Shown here piece after piece: positions 1-8,365 of a DNA stretch of 64,000 nucleotides. Below the pieces are notes generated by a model that worked only from the letters and a program-made list of their open reading frames with translations, was not told the DNA's origin and made no database searches. This DNA is from CAXBES01 sp963974915 (GTDB taxonomy: Bacteria; Bacteroidota; Bacteroidia; Flavobacteriales; Flavobacteriaceae). Position 1 is the stretch's first letter, and each line of letters opens with the position of its first letter. The stretch covers positions 62,001-126,000 of the forward strand of contig CAXBES010000006.1 in assembly GCA_963974915.1 (NCBI GenBank), given 5' to 3'. Position numbers and translations under genes: made by a program.

Positions 1-402
1 CCTGGTGGATCACTCGGTAAAAAATTATATCTCAGAGTAAGCAATCTTACCTCTTTAAACGAAAAACCTCAGGTTCATCCCGACACAGATGTTAAAAACG
101 TCATCGTTGAGATCTCCGAAAAGATGCTGGGTGTGACAGCTGTTGTTGAAAATGATAATATAGTAGGTATAATTACAGACGGTGACTTAAGACGTATGCT
201 TACAAAAGTAGATAACTTTAAAGGTCTTACCGCCAAAGACATTATGTCTAAAAACCCAAAAAAGATTAGTAATGACGCCATGGCTGTTGAAGCTATGGAA
301 ATTATGGATACCTTTGGAATAACTCAAATTCTCGCAGAAGAGAACGGGCAATACTGTGGCGTTGTTCACATTCACAACCTTACCAAAGAAGGTATTATTT
401 AA
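1..402 (+). CDS. kdsD: KpsF/GutQ-type arabinose-5-phosphate isomerase, 3' part (CBS domains)
   Basis: The frame is open from base 1, so only the C-terminal 133 residues are present. What remains is a pair of CBS domains; visible landmarks are GIITDGDLRRML (after about residue 55) and DIMSKNPKKI. The N-terminal SIS isomerase domain lies outside the window, but the PGGSLGKKL segment at the very start is the usual SIS-CBS linker of this family. Family members convert ribulose-5-phosphate to arabinose-5-phosphate, the first step to KDO for lipid A-core. The stop overlaps the tatC start by one base (TAATG), indicating translational coupling. The lptB neighbour fits a lipopolysaccharide role. Family assignment is solid; the kdsD symbol is inferred from family and context. 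Confidence 0.88.
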   Translation, partial: PGGSLGKKLYLRVSNLTSLNEKPQVHPDTDVKNVIVEISEKMLGVTAVVENDNIVGIITDGDLRRMLTKVDNFKGLTAKDIMSKNPKKISNDAMAVEAMEIMDTFGITQILAEENGQYCGVVHIHNLTKEGII

Positions 403-1244
403 TGGCGAAAAACCGAAAAAATAAGAGTGAGGAAAAAGAAATGTCTTTCCTCGACCATTTAGAAGAACTGCGTTGGCACCTTATTCGCTCCACGATCGCA
501 GTGGTTATTCTTGGAACAGCTGCGTTTATCGCCAAAGAGTTTATTTTTGATGTCCTTCTATTTGGTCCGTCGAAAGGTAGTTTTCCTACCTATAAAATTT
601 TATGCAGAGCGGCTACTTTTCTAGGGTTCGAAGATAGCTTCTGTTTTGAAGAGCTTCCATTCAGGATCCAAAGTAGAACTATGGCAGGACAGTTTTCGGC
701 CCATATTTGGACATCCATCACTGCCGGTTTCATAGTCGCATTTCCCTATGTACTCTACGAATTCTGGAAGTTTATTAGCCCGGGCATGCATTCTAACGAA
801 CGAAGAAGCAGCCGCGGATTTATATTAGTAGCCTCGTTTCTCTTCTTTCTTGGTGTACTCTTCGGATACTACGTGGTTACCCCGCTTTCCATCAACTTTT
901 TAGGTAGTTACCGTGTAAGTAACCTGGTTTTCAACGATTTTGACCTTAGCAGCTATATTTCTTTGGTAAGAGCTTCGGTGTTGGCTAGCGGACTCATTTT
1001 CGAATTGCCGATCATTATCTATTTCCTTACCAAAATTGGGGTTGTAACTCCCGAAATTCTTCGGAAATACAGAAAATTTGCATTGGTTGGAGTACTAATT
1101 CTATCTGCCGTTATTACACCACCAGATATTGCTAGTCAAGTGATTGTCGCTGTTCCGGTAATAATTTTGTACGAATTGAGTATTTATATTTCCAAAGCAG
1201 TAGTTAGGAATCAACAAAAAAAAGCTAGAAAGAATGTCAGATAA
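402..1244 (+). CDS. tatC: Sec-independent (twin-arginine) protein translocase subunit TatC
   Basis: Polytopic inner-membrane protein of 280 residues that binds twin-arginine signal peptides and forms the core of the Tat translocon. The diagnostic N-terminal motif FLDHLEELRWHLIRS (residues 16-30) is present, followed by hydrophobic segments consistent with the usual six helices, and conserved FIVAFPYVLYEFWKFISPG in the first periplasmic/TM2 region. It is somewhat longer than the E. coli protein (about 258 residues), with an insertion around residues 50-85 that carries two cysteines, common in Bacteroidota. The ATG overlaps the upstream stop by one base and the 3' end overlaps the next gene by 11 bases, so it sits in a tight operon. 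No tatA/tatB is adjacent. Confidence 0.97.
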   Translation: MAKNRKNKSEEKEMSFLDHLEELRWHLIRSTIAVVILGTAAFIAKEFIFDVLLFGPSKGSFPTYKILCRAATFLGFEDSFCFEELPFRIQSRTMAGQFSAHIWTSITAGFIVAFPYVLYEFWKFISPGMHSNERRSSRGFILVASFLFFLGVLFGYYVVTPLSINFLGSYRVSNLVFNDFDLSSYISLVRASVLASGLIFELPIIIYFLTKIGVVTPEILRKYRKFALVGVLILSAVITPPDIASQVIVAVPVIILYELSIYISKAVVRNQQKKARKNVR

Positions 1245-1587
1245 CATCGTCGAAGATTTTAATGCTTATCGTTCTAAAATGAACGAAAAGCTCCTTGCGG
1301 ATAACAACAAGATCATTAAACGGATCTTCAATTTAGACACGAATGCCTTTTCCGAAGGAATACTTCCTAAGAAAACAAAAGAATTATTAGGTCTTGGCAA
1401 TTCTTTAGTCCTGCGCTGTGACGACTGTGTTCGCTACCATTTAGAAGAATCTTTTAAACTTGGAATTTCGAAAGAAGAAGTCGTTGAAGCAATGAGCGTC
1501 TCCCTTCTTATTGGCGGAACCATCGTCATTCCACATCTGCGAAGAGCATACGAATATTGGGAAGCTTTAGAAGAAAACCATAATTAA
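1234..1587 (+). CDS. Carboxymuconolactone decarboxylase / AhpD-like protein
   Basis: A 117-residue alpha-helical protein of the carboxymuconolactone decarboxylase family. The AhpD-type redox motif is visible as C62-D-D-C65 followed by H69 (CDDCVRYH), which in AhpD proteins supports peroxide reduction or thiol-disulfide exchange. It therefore resembles the alkylhydroperoxidase-like branch rather than the true decarboxylase. It starts inside the last codons of tatC (11-base overlap) and precedes lptB by 38 bases, so it is part of the kdsD-tatC-lptB envelope operon. Its physiological substrate cannot be told from the sequence. Confidence 0.9.
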   Translation: MSDNIVEDFNAYRSKMNEKLLADNNKIIKRIFNLDTNAFSEGILPKKTKELLGLGNSLVLRCDDCVRYHLEESFKLGISKEEVVEAMSVSLLIGGTIVIPHLRRAYEYWEALEENHN

Positions 1588-1625
1588 CTCGTATTTTTAA
1601 CGTTAAGCCTAATAGTATTACAGCT

Positions 1626-2366
1626 ATGAAATTAAAAGCAGAAGGACTTATTAAATCCTATAAAGGAAGAAAAGTAGTAAAAGGTATTACCGTTGAAGTA
1701 AATCAAGGGGAGATCGTCGGACTTCTTGGTCCTAATGGTGCCGGAAAAACTACTTCTTTCTATATGATCGTAGGATTGATAAAACCTAACGGCGGACGAA
1801 TTTTTTTAGAGGGAACCGAGATCACAACCTACCCCATGTACAAACGTGCCCAGAACGGAATTGGTTATCTGGCACAAGAAGCTTCGGTTTTTAGAAAATT
1901 GAGTGTTGAAGATAATATTTTAAGCGTTTTACAACTTACCAAACTATCCAAAAAAGAGCAGAATGCTAAAATGGAATCCCTCATCGAAGAATTTGGATTA
2001 GGTCATATCCGCAAAAATCGCGGGGATCTTTTAAGCGGTGGCGAACGTCGTAGAACCGAGATCGCACGTGCTTTGGCAACCGATCCGCACTTTATTCTAC
2101 TCGATGAGCCTTTCGCAGGTGTTGACCCTGTTGCCGTTGAAGATATTCAACGCATAGTAGCGCAGCTAAAGAACAAGAATATCGGGATTCTTATTACCGA
2201 TCACAATGTCCAGGAAACTCTTGCAATTACAGATAGAACTTATCTAATGTTTGAAGGAAGTATTCTTAAACACGGTGTCCCTGAAGAGCTGGCTGCAGAC
2301 GAAATGGTACGAAAAGTATATTTGGGTCAGAATTTCGAATTACGTAAAAAGAAGCTTAATTTCTAG
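1626..2366 (+). CDS. lptB: LPS export ABC transporter ATP-binding protein LptB
   Basis: Cytoplasmic ATPase (246 residues) powering extraction of lipopolysaccharide from the inner membrane with LptFG. Walker A GPNGAGKT at residues 35-42, signature LSGGE at 136-140, Walker B ILLDE at 157-161, and the H-loop in LITDHNV near 193 are all intact. The arrangement with YLAQEASVFRKLSVEDN and ITDHNVQETL is typical of LptB rather than of branched-chain amino-acid ATPases. The nearby arabinose-5-phosphate isomerase gene (KDO pathway) supports an LPS role. The C-terminus has a short basic extension (LRKKKLNF) typical of Bacteroidota versions. It is the last gene of the leading + strand operon. Confidence 0.95.
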   Translation: MKLKAEGLIKSYKGRKVVKGITVEVNQGEIVGLLGPNGAGKTTSFYMIVGLIKPNGGRIFLEGTEITTYPMYKRAQNGIGYLAQEASVFRKLSVEDNILSVLQLTKLSKKEQNAKMESLIEEFGLGHIRKNRGDLLSGGERRRTEIARALATDPHFILLDEPFAGVDPVAVEDIQRIVAQLKNKNIGILITDHNVQETLAITDRTYLMFEGSILKHGVPEELAADEMVRKVYLGQNFELRKKKLNF

Positions 2367-2576
2367 GGCGATCCCCTTGACACTCGCTTACTACTCCACT
2401 AGCCTATTTATGTCTCGGCTAAAGCATTGGCTGTACATGAATCCCGAGAAGCTTTAACATACACAAATGCTCGGTCAGGGTCGGGCTTTCACCACTCGCT
2501 TCCAGACCACCTTGTCTGGAGAGCTCAAACAACCGGTTCAATCCTTCGCTCACCTATGCCTGCGGCAAAGGAGAGC
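2367..2576. repeat. GC-richer intergenic patch with several inverted repeats, repeat-like
   Basis: The space between the convergent lptB and pssA genes is visibly GC-richer than its surroundings and has no convincing gene. It holds several inverted repeats: TCTCGG 2413-2418 with CCGAGA 2444-2449; TAAAGC 2420-2425 with GCTTTA 2451-2456; TCCAGAC 2501-2507 with GTCTGGA 2514-2520; and an imperfect hairpin at 2548-2576. The style (tcgggctttc, ggttcaatcc, gcgaatccttttc) recalls interspersed intergenic repeats that I have seen in Flavobacteriaceae genomes, but only one copy is present here, so the repeat nature is inference. Short open frames across it lack family signal. Confidence 0.4.
2548..2576 (-). 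terminator. Hairpin immediately after pssA stop
   Basis: GCTC/GAGC, CCT/AGG and TGCC/GGCA arms pair around a TGC loop with two A-A mismatches. The structure begins at the base after the pssA stop codon. There is no U-run, so it may be an RNA-stabilising or REP-like hairpin, not a classical intrinsic terminator. Confidence 0.35.
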
Positions 2577-3326
2577 CTATCGCGAATCCTTTTCCTTCCA
2601 AAAAATTGAAAGCAGGATATACAACAAAATTATAAGTGGAATCGCTAAGAACTTTAGAAATATCAATAAAACAATACACAGAATTAAGAAGACATACCTA
2701 ATCGCATTGCTCTTAAAATCCCAGGTTTTAAATTTTAATGCGAACAAATAGATCTCTGCGTTAAGAAGCACGCAACTTAAAAGCGTTAATCCGATTAAGA
2801 ACCATTTATTGAGCAAAATACTCTCTATCCAGGGCTCATTCTGAAAATATAAGATCAATGGAATGCTTAAAATCAATATACTGTTTGCAGGGGTTGGGAG
2901 TCCTATAAAACTGGTCGTCTGACGGGTATCTACATTAAATTTTGCCAGGCGATACGCAGATGCCACAGCGATTAGTAAACCGATAAACGGGAAATAATGT
3001 GCTATACTACTATTCCAGGCTTCTCCCGAGAATGTTTCAGAAATATTGACATGACTCCCAAAGAAAGCCTCACTTAACAATTGTACCATTACTATGGCCG
3101 GAGCAACCCCGCTGGTTACAACATCGGCGAGCGAATCGAGCTCCAGTCCAACGTCGCTTTGAGCCTTCAGCACGCGAGCCGCAAGCCCATCAAAAAAATC
3201 GAAGAAAATTCCGAAGAATACAAAAAATGCAGCCGTCACCAAATCACCCGAAACCGCAAAAAATATTGCTATGCATCCACAAAGCAAATTGAGTGAAGTA
3301 ATAATATTAGGAATCTGTTTTATCAT
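2577..3326 (-). CDS. pssA: CDP-diacylglycerol--serine O-phosphatidyltransferase
   Basis: Integral membrane enzyme (249 residues) transferring phosphatidyl from CDP-diacylglycerol to serine, the first step to phosphatidylethanolamine. The CDP-alcohol phosphotransferase motif DGx2ARx8Gx3Dx3D is complete: D46, G47, A50, R51, G60, D64, D68. Multiple hydrophobic segments surround it, as in the Bacillus-type (membrane) PssA. The opening MIKQIPNIITSLNLLCGC is typical of the family. The last codons and stop run into the GC-richer intergenic patch, so the extreme C-terminus (KEKDSR) may have been reshaped by that element. It is transcribed convergently with lptB and divergently from the PorV-like gene. 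Confidence 0.95.
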   Translation of the reverse strand: MIKQIPNIITSLNLLCGCIAIFFAVSGDLVTAAFFVFFGIFFDFFDGLAARVLKAQSDVGLELDSLADVVTSGVAPAIVMVQLLSEAFFGSHVNISETFSGEAWNSSIAHYFPFIGLLIAVASAYRLAKFNVDTRQTTSFIGLPTPANSILILSIPLILYFQNEPWIESILLNKWFLIGLTLLSCVLLNAEIYLFALKFKTWDFKSNAIRYVFLILCIVLLIFLKFLAIPLIILLYILLSIFWKEKDSR

Positions 3327-3486
3327 ACAATTACTGTGTTTAGTATAAACCCCGCCTTAGGATTCTTCTATTTACTGTAAAAATAACAAAGTATTTGCGT
3401 CTAAGCTTATGAAAACACAATATGTCATGAAAATAATAGTTTATAGTTCTGTAAAATTATGAGATATTTGCCCAAAAATTAGACGC

Positions 3487-4557
3487 TTGAAAAGGAAGTT
3501 ATTTATTGCCTTATTATTAATATCCATTACAGCAACCTCGCAAACCGTTCGAAAATATTCTAACGAATTTATGAACATTGGTGTTGATGCTGCCGCTTTT
3601 GGTATGTCTAATGCTGTCGTAGCCTCTACTCAAGATGTTAATTCGGGTTACTGGAATCCTGCCGGATTAATTAATCTGGAGGACAGTCAGTTATCACTCA
3701 TGCACGCCTCCTACTTCGCAAACATCGCAAACTACGATTATGCTGCATTTGCAATGCCCTTGGACGGGAGAAGTGCTGTAGCCTTATCAATCATCAGATT
3801 TGGAGTGGACGACATTCTCAACACCACTCAACTTATAGATGATGAAGGAAACATAGACTACAACAGGATCAGTTTGTTCTCAACTGCAGATTACGGAGTT
3901 ACCTTCTCCTATGCGCGAGAGCTCCCGTTAGACGGTTTAAACATTGGTGTAAATGCTAAAGTAATTCGTAGAATAATTGGAAACTTTGCTTCTTCCTGGG
4001 GCTTCGGATTGGATGCCGGGATACAGTTTAAAAGTAAAAACGATTGGCACTTTGGATTAATGGCGCGAGATATTACCACAACTTTTAACGCCTGGAGCAT
4101 CGATGAAGAAGAGTTTGCCACGATTCAGGGTGCCGTAGAAGGACAGAATCAAGAGTTACCCGAAAGTACAGAGATCACAATCCCTAAGCTTCAATTGGGG
4201 ATGGCTAAAAAATTTATTTATCGTCACGATTTTTCTATTCTCACCGAATTAGATCTTAATTTCAGATTTGCAGAAACAAACGACATTTTTTCGTCATCAT
4301 CGATGAGTGTTACTCCGGCACTCGGACTGGAATTTGGCTATATCGATATGGTATTTATTCGAGGAGGTGTTGGAAACTTCCAAAATGTAAATCAGTTAGA
4401 TGGAAGCGACTCTGTAGGTTTTCAACCTAACATTGGTGTAGGATTTAAGTATAGAGGGATTCAGGTAGATTATGCGCTTACCGATATTGGCGATCAAAGT
4501 GCGGCACTGTACTCTAATGTGTTTTCTTTAAAATTAGATTGGGGAATCTTCCGCTAG
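3487..4557 (+). CDS. PorV/PorQ-family outer-membrane beta-barrel protein
   Basis: A 356-residue exported protein with a signal peptide (about residues 1-18, ending TATSQ) and alternating beta-strand composition. The segment MNIGVDAAAFGMSNAVVAS...GYWNPAGL is characteristic of the PorV/PorQ family (FadL-like barrels). In Bacteroidota, PorV is the shuttle/attachment component of the type IX secretion system; paralogues such as PorQ have related roles. Whether this copy is a T9SS component is not shown: no other por genes are nearby. The start is TTG (TTGAAAAGG); a 5-of-6 match to the Bacteroidota -7 box (GATATTTG) lies at 3463-3470 but without a clear upstream TTG. Confidence 0.85.
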   Translation: MKRKLFIALLLISITATSQTVRKYSNEFMNIGVDAAAFGMSNAVVASTQDVNSGYWNPAGLINLEDSQLSLMHASYFANIANYDYAAFAMPLDGRSAVALSIIRFGVDDILNTTQLIDDEGNIDYNRISLFSTADYGVTFSYARELPLDGLNIGVNAKVIRRIIGNFASSWGFGLDAGIQFKSKNDWHFGLMARDITTTFNAWSIDEEEFATIQGAVEGQNQELPESTEITIPKLQLGMAKKFIYRHDFSILTELDLNFRFAETNDIFSSSSMSVTPALGLEFGYIDMVFIRGGVGNFQNVNQLDGSDSVGFQPNIGVGFKYRGIQVDYALTDIGDQSAALYSNVFSLKLDWGIFR

Positions 4558-4618
4558 ATCTCTATTAAGTAATAGTTAATTCATTATTTTTATTTCTAAA
4601 ACTGAATTCTGATACTCC

Positions 4619-5794
4619 GTGATAAAAAAATTGACTCTAATTTTTCTGTTTTTAACAACGTTTGCTACCCAAGCGCAATATGTTGACCTCTCTGAAACTT
4701 CCGAAGTAAGCATTCTAACCATTGGTCCCGGAGATCAACTGTACGATAAATTTGGACATAGCGCTTTCAGAATTAAAGATACCGCTAAAGACATTGATCT
4801 AATTTTTAATTACGGGCGATACGATTTTAATACACCTAATTTCTACACAAAGTTCGCTCGTGGAAAATTACTCTATGAATTAGGAGTAAGCGATTATACA
4901 TCATTTCTAAATAGCTATAAGCGTCAGCAGCGATGGGTTAAAGAACAGGTCTTGGATCTTGATTATTCAGAAAAACAAGCCATCTTCCACTACCTTCTTA
5001 AAAATGCAGAACCCGAAAATAAAAAATACCTCTACGATTTCTTTTACGACAATTGTGCAACCCGAATTCGGGATGTGTTGCAGGAAAATCTTGGGGACAA
5101 GCTCAGCTTCAATGATGAACTTATAACACAAGACTTTACTTTTCGGGATTTGATCCAGAAGAATGTACATTACAATACCTGGGGAAGTTTAGGAATGGAC
5201 GTGGCAATTGGTGCAGTAGTAGATCGTAAAGCCGAGCCTTTAGAATATCAGTTCTTACCGGAATATGTATATGAAGCCACCGAAAACGCCACAATAAATA
5301 AAAACGGAAAAACATCGCCCTTAGTTAAGGAAACCTCAACACTTTACAACGGTCCCGGAAGATCCTTGGAAAGTAATTTTCTAACCGGTCCGTTATTTGT
5401 TTTTGGCATCATCGCACTAATGATCATCTATTTCACTTACAGGGATCATAAACGCAATAAGCGCAGTAGATTATTGGATGCTATCATTTTCTTTGTTACC
5501 GGTATCATAGGGATTATTTTGTTGTTTTTATGGTTTGGGACAGACCACAGTGCCACGCTAAGCAACTATAATTTACTATGGGCAGTTCCTTTGTCGCTAT
5601 TTTTTGCACCATTAATCTTCAAAAAAGAACCAAAGAAATGGTTACGTCGCTATGTGATCTTTTTAATCCTGTTGTTGACTCTATTAACCATCCACTGGTT
5701 TACCGGAGTTCAGGAATTTGCAATTGGGTTTCTTCCATTATTCATCGCCTTAGCCATTAGGTATATTTACCTGGTTAGAGTTTTAAGAAAATAA
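4619..5794 (+). CDS. DUF4105 (Lnb N-terminal periplasmic domain) membrane protein
   Basis: 391 residues, GTG start. A signal peptide (about 1-19, ending TQAQ) is followed by a DUF4105/Lnb-N domain over roughly residues 25-200; the conserved core includes LTIGPGDQLYDKFGHSAFRI and FFYDNCATRIRD, whose His and Cys/Asn residues make a peptidase-like NlpC/transglutaminase-type fold plausible. The C-terminal third contains about five hydrophobic helices (from about 258 to 388) separated by a basic loop (YRDHKRNKRSRLLD). It follows the PorV-like gene by 61 bases and precedes a strong terminator, so the two probably share a transcript. Function is unknown; acyl- or amide-hydrolysing activity in the periplasm is a guess. 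Confidence 0.82.
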   Translation: MIKKLTLIFLFLTTFATQAQYVDLSETSEVSILTIGPGDQLYDKFGHSAFRIKDTAKDIDLIFNYGRYDFNTPNFYTKFARGKLLYELGVSDYTSFLNSYKRQQRWVKEQVLDLDYSEKQAIFHYLLKNAEPENKKYLYDFFYDNCATRIRDVLQENLGDKLSFNDELITQDFTFRDLIQKNVHYNTWGSLGMDVAIGAVVDRKAEPLEYQFLPEYVYEATENATINKNGKTSPLVKETSTLYNGPGRSLESNFLTGPLFVFGIIALMIIYFTYRDHKRNKRSRLLDAIIFFVTGIIGIILLFLWFGTDHSATLSNYNLLWAVPLSLFFAPLIFKKEPKKWLRRYVIFLILLLTLLTIHWFTGVQEFAIGFLPLFIALAIRYIYLVRVLRK

Positions 5795-5802
5795 TAAAAT
5801 TC

Positions 5803-5824
5803 AAAATCAATATTTTGATTTTTT
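5803..5824 (+). terminator. Intrinsic terminator after the DUF4105 gene
   Basis: AAAATCAA (5803-5810), loop TATT, TTGATTTT (5815-5822) with the T-run continuing to 5824. A perfect 8-bp stem, 8 bases after the stop. It also lies about 95 bases beyond the last gene of the opposing polysaccharide operon. Confidence 0.7.
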
Positions 5825-5918
5825 GCTTCCTGAAATTTTATAGTTTCTATCCCTTGGTGGAAATGATTTCACTCTATGCAAAGCGATTGAAGCATATCAT
5901 TGAAGTGTCACATGGGTC

Positions 5919-7313
5919 CTACTGACCTCTGTAGAAAATTATGGTACTCAGTGTTTTTATTACGATGCTAATATCGAGAAAAAGACTTCTGTGTTTTATA
6001 TAATATAAGTCGTACTGTAGTTTTTCCAGTGCGTCTTCTTCGGAAGAGCCATATTTTGCATTCACCTGTGCCCAACCGGTTACTCCGGGCTTTACAAGGT
6101 GGCGCACCTCGTAAAATGCGATTTTTTCTGAAAGTTCTTTCACAAATACCGGACGTTCGGGTCTCGGACCAATCACACTCATTTCGCTTTTAATCACATT
6201 GATAAACTGAGGGATCTCATCGAACCTCGACTTCCGAAGAAAACGACCAAATTTGGTTACACGAGCATCCTGTGCAGTGGCGAACTGAGCGCCATCTTTC
6301 TCGGCATCGGTTACCATGCTTCTAAGTTTATATATCTTAAAATGTTTTCCGTTTCGTCCCACTCTGGTTTGTGTATAAAACAACGGACCACGATTCGCAA
6401 AAGCATTTCCAATAAGAATCAGGGGAAATAAAACAAACCCAAATGCTAATCCGATGACAGAAAAAAGCAAATCTAAAATGCGATGAAAGAAGAGATAGAG
6501 TTTGTTCTGATTACTCCTGCTAAACGGAAAATAATTGTAAAAATCCTTGTCAACATGCTGCACCGGTATCCTTCTGTTAATTTCCTCGTACACCTGTGTA
6601 TAAGCCCGAATTGCAACCCCGTTTTCAAGCAAATTAATTAACTTATTGTACAAGGAAACCGTCATCCCACTGGATTGCGGCGTCGCCACTACAATTTCGG
6701 AAATAGATTCCTTTTTAACCACCTTGGTGATATCACGAACCTGAAATTCTTCAAATTCTTTAAAGTGCGGCGGGGTATATTTTGCGTCATCGGTTTTTAT
6801 AAACCCAACGACCTTGTAGTTTGGATCCGACTTCTGAAGGGAGGCTACTATGTTATCAATTTCTAAGGCATTTCCAATGAGTAAAACTCTTTTAAAAAAT
6901 CGAGGTGCAGAAATAAGAACTATATAAGCATAACGCCATAAAAAGAGTGCAATATTGACTGAGATATAAAAATAGACGATTTGAAGTCGATTTTCAGGAA
7001 GCGTTGGAGTAAAGAATGGCGTTAAAAGATAAATTAAAACGGTAACAGAGGAAGTAAGAATAATATTTTGAATCACCACTTCAAACTTACTTGCCTTTTG
7101 CAGATTATATAATTCAAAGATTGTCGCGAAAACGGTGAGATATAAAGCAAGTACAATAGACCATACCCAGTGTTCAGAATTGATCTTGAAATAATCGAAA
7201 TTAAAAACAAGCCCCACAAGGTAAAGTAGTCCCAATACACTAGCAATATCGATAATTCGCAACAGAATTTTTCGTTCTGAAATATCAAAGTGAATACTTG
7301 AATTTTGGACCAT
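5919..7313 (-). CDS. Polyprenyl-phosphate sugar-phosphate transferase (WcaJ/WbaP-type priming enzyme)
   Basis: 464 residues. The N-terminal half has hydrophobic helices (from about residue 15 to 135) and a Rossmann-like CoA-binding-type region (RVLLIGNALEIDNIVASL) typical of large polyisoprenyl-phosphate hexose-1-phosphate transferases. The C-terminal bacterial sugar transferase domain (about 270-464) shows GPLFYTQTRVGRNGKHFKIYKLRSM, RFLRKSRFDEIPQFINV, MSVIGPRPERP and KPGVTGWAQV. Such enzymes load the first sugar-1-phosphate onto undecaprenyl phosphate at the inner membrane. It is the last gene of the polysaccharide operon, and a second, shorter priming transferase (43069-43659) sits near the other end. 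The sugar specificity is not evident. Confidence 0.92.
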   Translation of the reverse strand: MVQNSSIHFDISERKILLRIIDIASVLGLLYLVGLVFNFDYFKINSEHWVWSIVLALYLTVFATIFELYNLQKASKFEVVIQNIILTSSVTVLIYLLTPFFTPTLPENRLQIVYFYISVNIALFLWRYAYIVLISAPRFFKRVLLIGNALEIDNIVASLQKSDPNYKVVGFIKTDDAKYTPPHFKEFEEFQVRDITKVVKKESISEIVVATPQSSGMTVSLYNKLINLLENGVAIRAYTQVYEEINRRIPVQHVDKDFYNYFPFSRSNQNKLYLFFHRILDLLFSVIGLAFGFVLFPLILIGNAFANRGPLFYTQTRVGRNGKHFKIYKLRSMVTDAEKDGAQFATAQDARVTKFGRFLRKSRFDEIPQFINVIKSEMSVIGPRPERPVFVKELSEKIAFYEVRHLVKPGVTGWAQVNAKYGSSEEDALEKLQYDLYYIKHRSLFLDISIVIKTLSTIIFYRGQ

Positions 7314-7344
7314 GGTTAGCTTTTGCCTATGTAAAAATAGTTAT

Positions 7345-8361
7345 TTATTCGTTTAGAAGCACATGCCATTTAGACTTAACTTTTTCCCAATCATAGGTTT
7401 CGGCTAAAGATCGACCGTTTACAGAAAGAGTTTCACCCAAGGTAGCAGACGACAGCAAATGGGACAGGGCCGCTGCAAATGCATCCACATTGTTAGGAGA
7501 AACCAATACTCCGGTTTTATTATTTTCGATAAGAAACGGAATTCCGCCAACCTTGGTCGATACAACGGGCAAGCCCAATGCCATTGCTTCAATTATGCTC
7601 ACCGGCATATTGTCGAAGTTAGTAGTGTTGATAAATACATCGTGGTCCTCAGCAAGCGAAATCCATTCACTTTTACTCAATTTTCCGGTGAATGTGACGG
7701 GAAGCTTTTGGGCTTCAGCTTCAGTTTTGCACTTTTCAAGGCTACCATCTTTGTCGGGCCCTATCATGGTTAAGGTAGCCATTACACCATTATTAAGCAG
7801 TTTTTTTAATGCGTTTATCGCCAGCATCGGATTGTATATTTCAGCAAAAGAGCGAACCCATAATAATTTAGGTCGCAAATCTTTCCGAAGTAAATAAGGA
7901 TAATTTTCTAACTCTATCGAATTTGGGATATAAACACAATTTTCATAACCTTTACTTCTGAAAGCCTCCAGCAGGTATTGAGAAGGGGAAACATTTTGTT
8001 TGGCTCCGTTAAAGAGTTTTCGCGAAACTTTAGGACTATTATCAAGGCGCTTCGGAAGATTTCCACCGTGCAGAAGTGTGTAATAAGGAATCTTTAAGGT
8101 CCTGCAAAGCTTAGCCACGGCAACAGCATAGTAAAAATTCTGAGTGCTATATGTATCGATCAATACCAGATCTGTAGTTTTTCTATGCTTAAAAGTGGTA
8201 TGAAGCATATCGAACATTCGGAAAAACTTGTTCTTTAAAGACGATGCAGTTATAACGTGATAACCTTCGGCTTCTAACAATCTCGAAAGCGAATCGATCG
8301 TTGAAACCGTTCTCCCCTGCTTTGCAAGCTTATTTCCGATATAAAGTACCGATTTTTTCAA
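7345..8361 (-). CDS. Glycosyltransferase family 4 protein
   Basis: 338 residues with a GT-B fold signature. The N-terminal domain contains a basic glycine loop (GNKLAKQGRTVSTIDSLSRLL) and the C-terminal domain the nucleotide-sugar region LWVRSFAEIYNPMLAINALKKL and the retaining-type motif FINTTNFDNMPVSIIEAMALGLPVVSTKVGGIPFLIE with its E-x7-E pattern. Predicted to add one sugar residue to the lipid-linked repeat unit at the cytoplasmic face. It lies between the terminal priming transferase and a beta-propeller gene. The donor and linkage are unknown. Confidence 0.9.
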   Translation of the reverse strand: MKKSVLYIGNKLAKQGRTVSTIDSLSRLLEAEGYHVITASSLKNKFFRMFDMLHTTFKHRKTTDLVLIDTYSTQNFYYAVAVAKLCRTLKIPYYTLLHGGNLPKRLDNSPKVSRKLFNGAKQNVSPSQYLLEAFRSKGYENCVYIPNSIELENYPYLLRKDLRPKLLWVRSFAEIYNPMLAINALKKLLNNGVMATLTMIGPDKDGSLEKCKTEAEAQKLPVTFTGKLSKSEWISLAEDHDVFINTTNFDNMPVSIIEAMALGLPVVSTKVGGIPFLIENNKTGVLVSPNNVDAFAAALSHLLSSATLGETLSVNGRSLAETYDWEKVKSKWHVLLNE

Positions 8362-8365
8362 ACGT

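Noticed and set aside
2531..2545. GGTTCAATCC resembling a tRNA T-arm
   Set aside because: The flanking bases do not form the T-stem and no acceptor or anticodon arm can be folded around it.
2251..2751. Three overlapping + frames across the lptB 3' end and the pssA 3' end
   Set aside because: They run through intergenic repeat sequence and antisense pssA; no family pattern or consistent codon use.
7490..7897. A 135-residue + strand frame
   Set aside because: Antisense to the GT4 gene at 7345-8361; no motif, and no matching neighbours on that strand.
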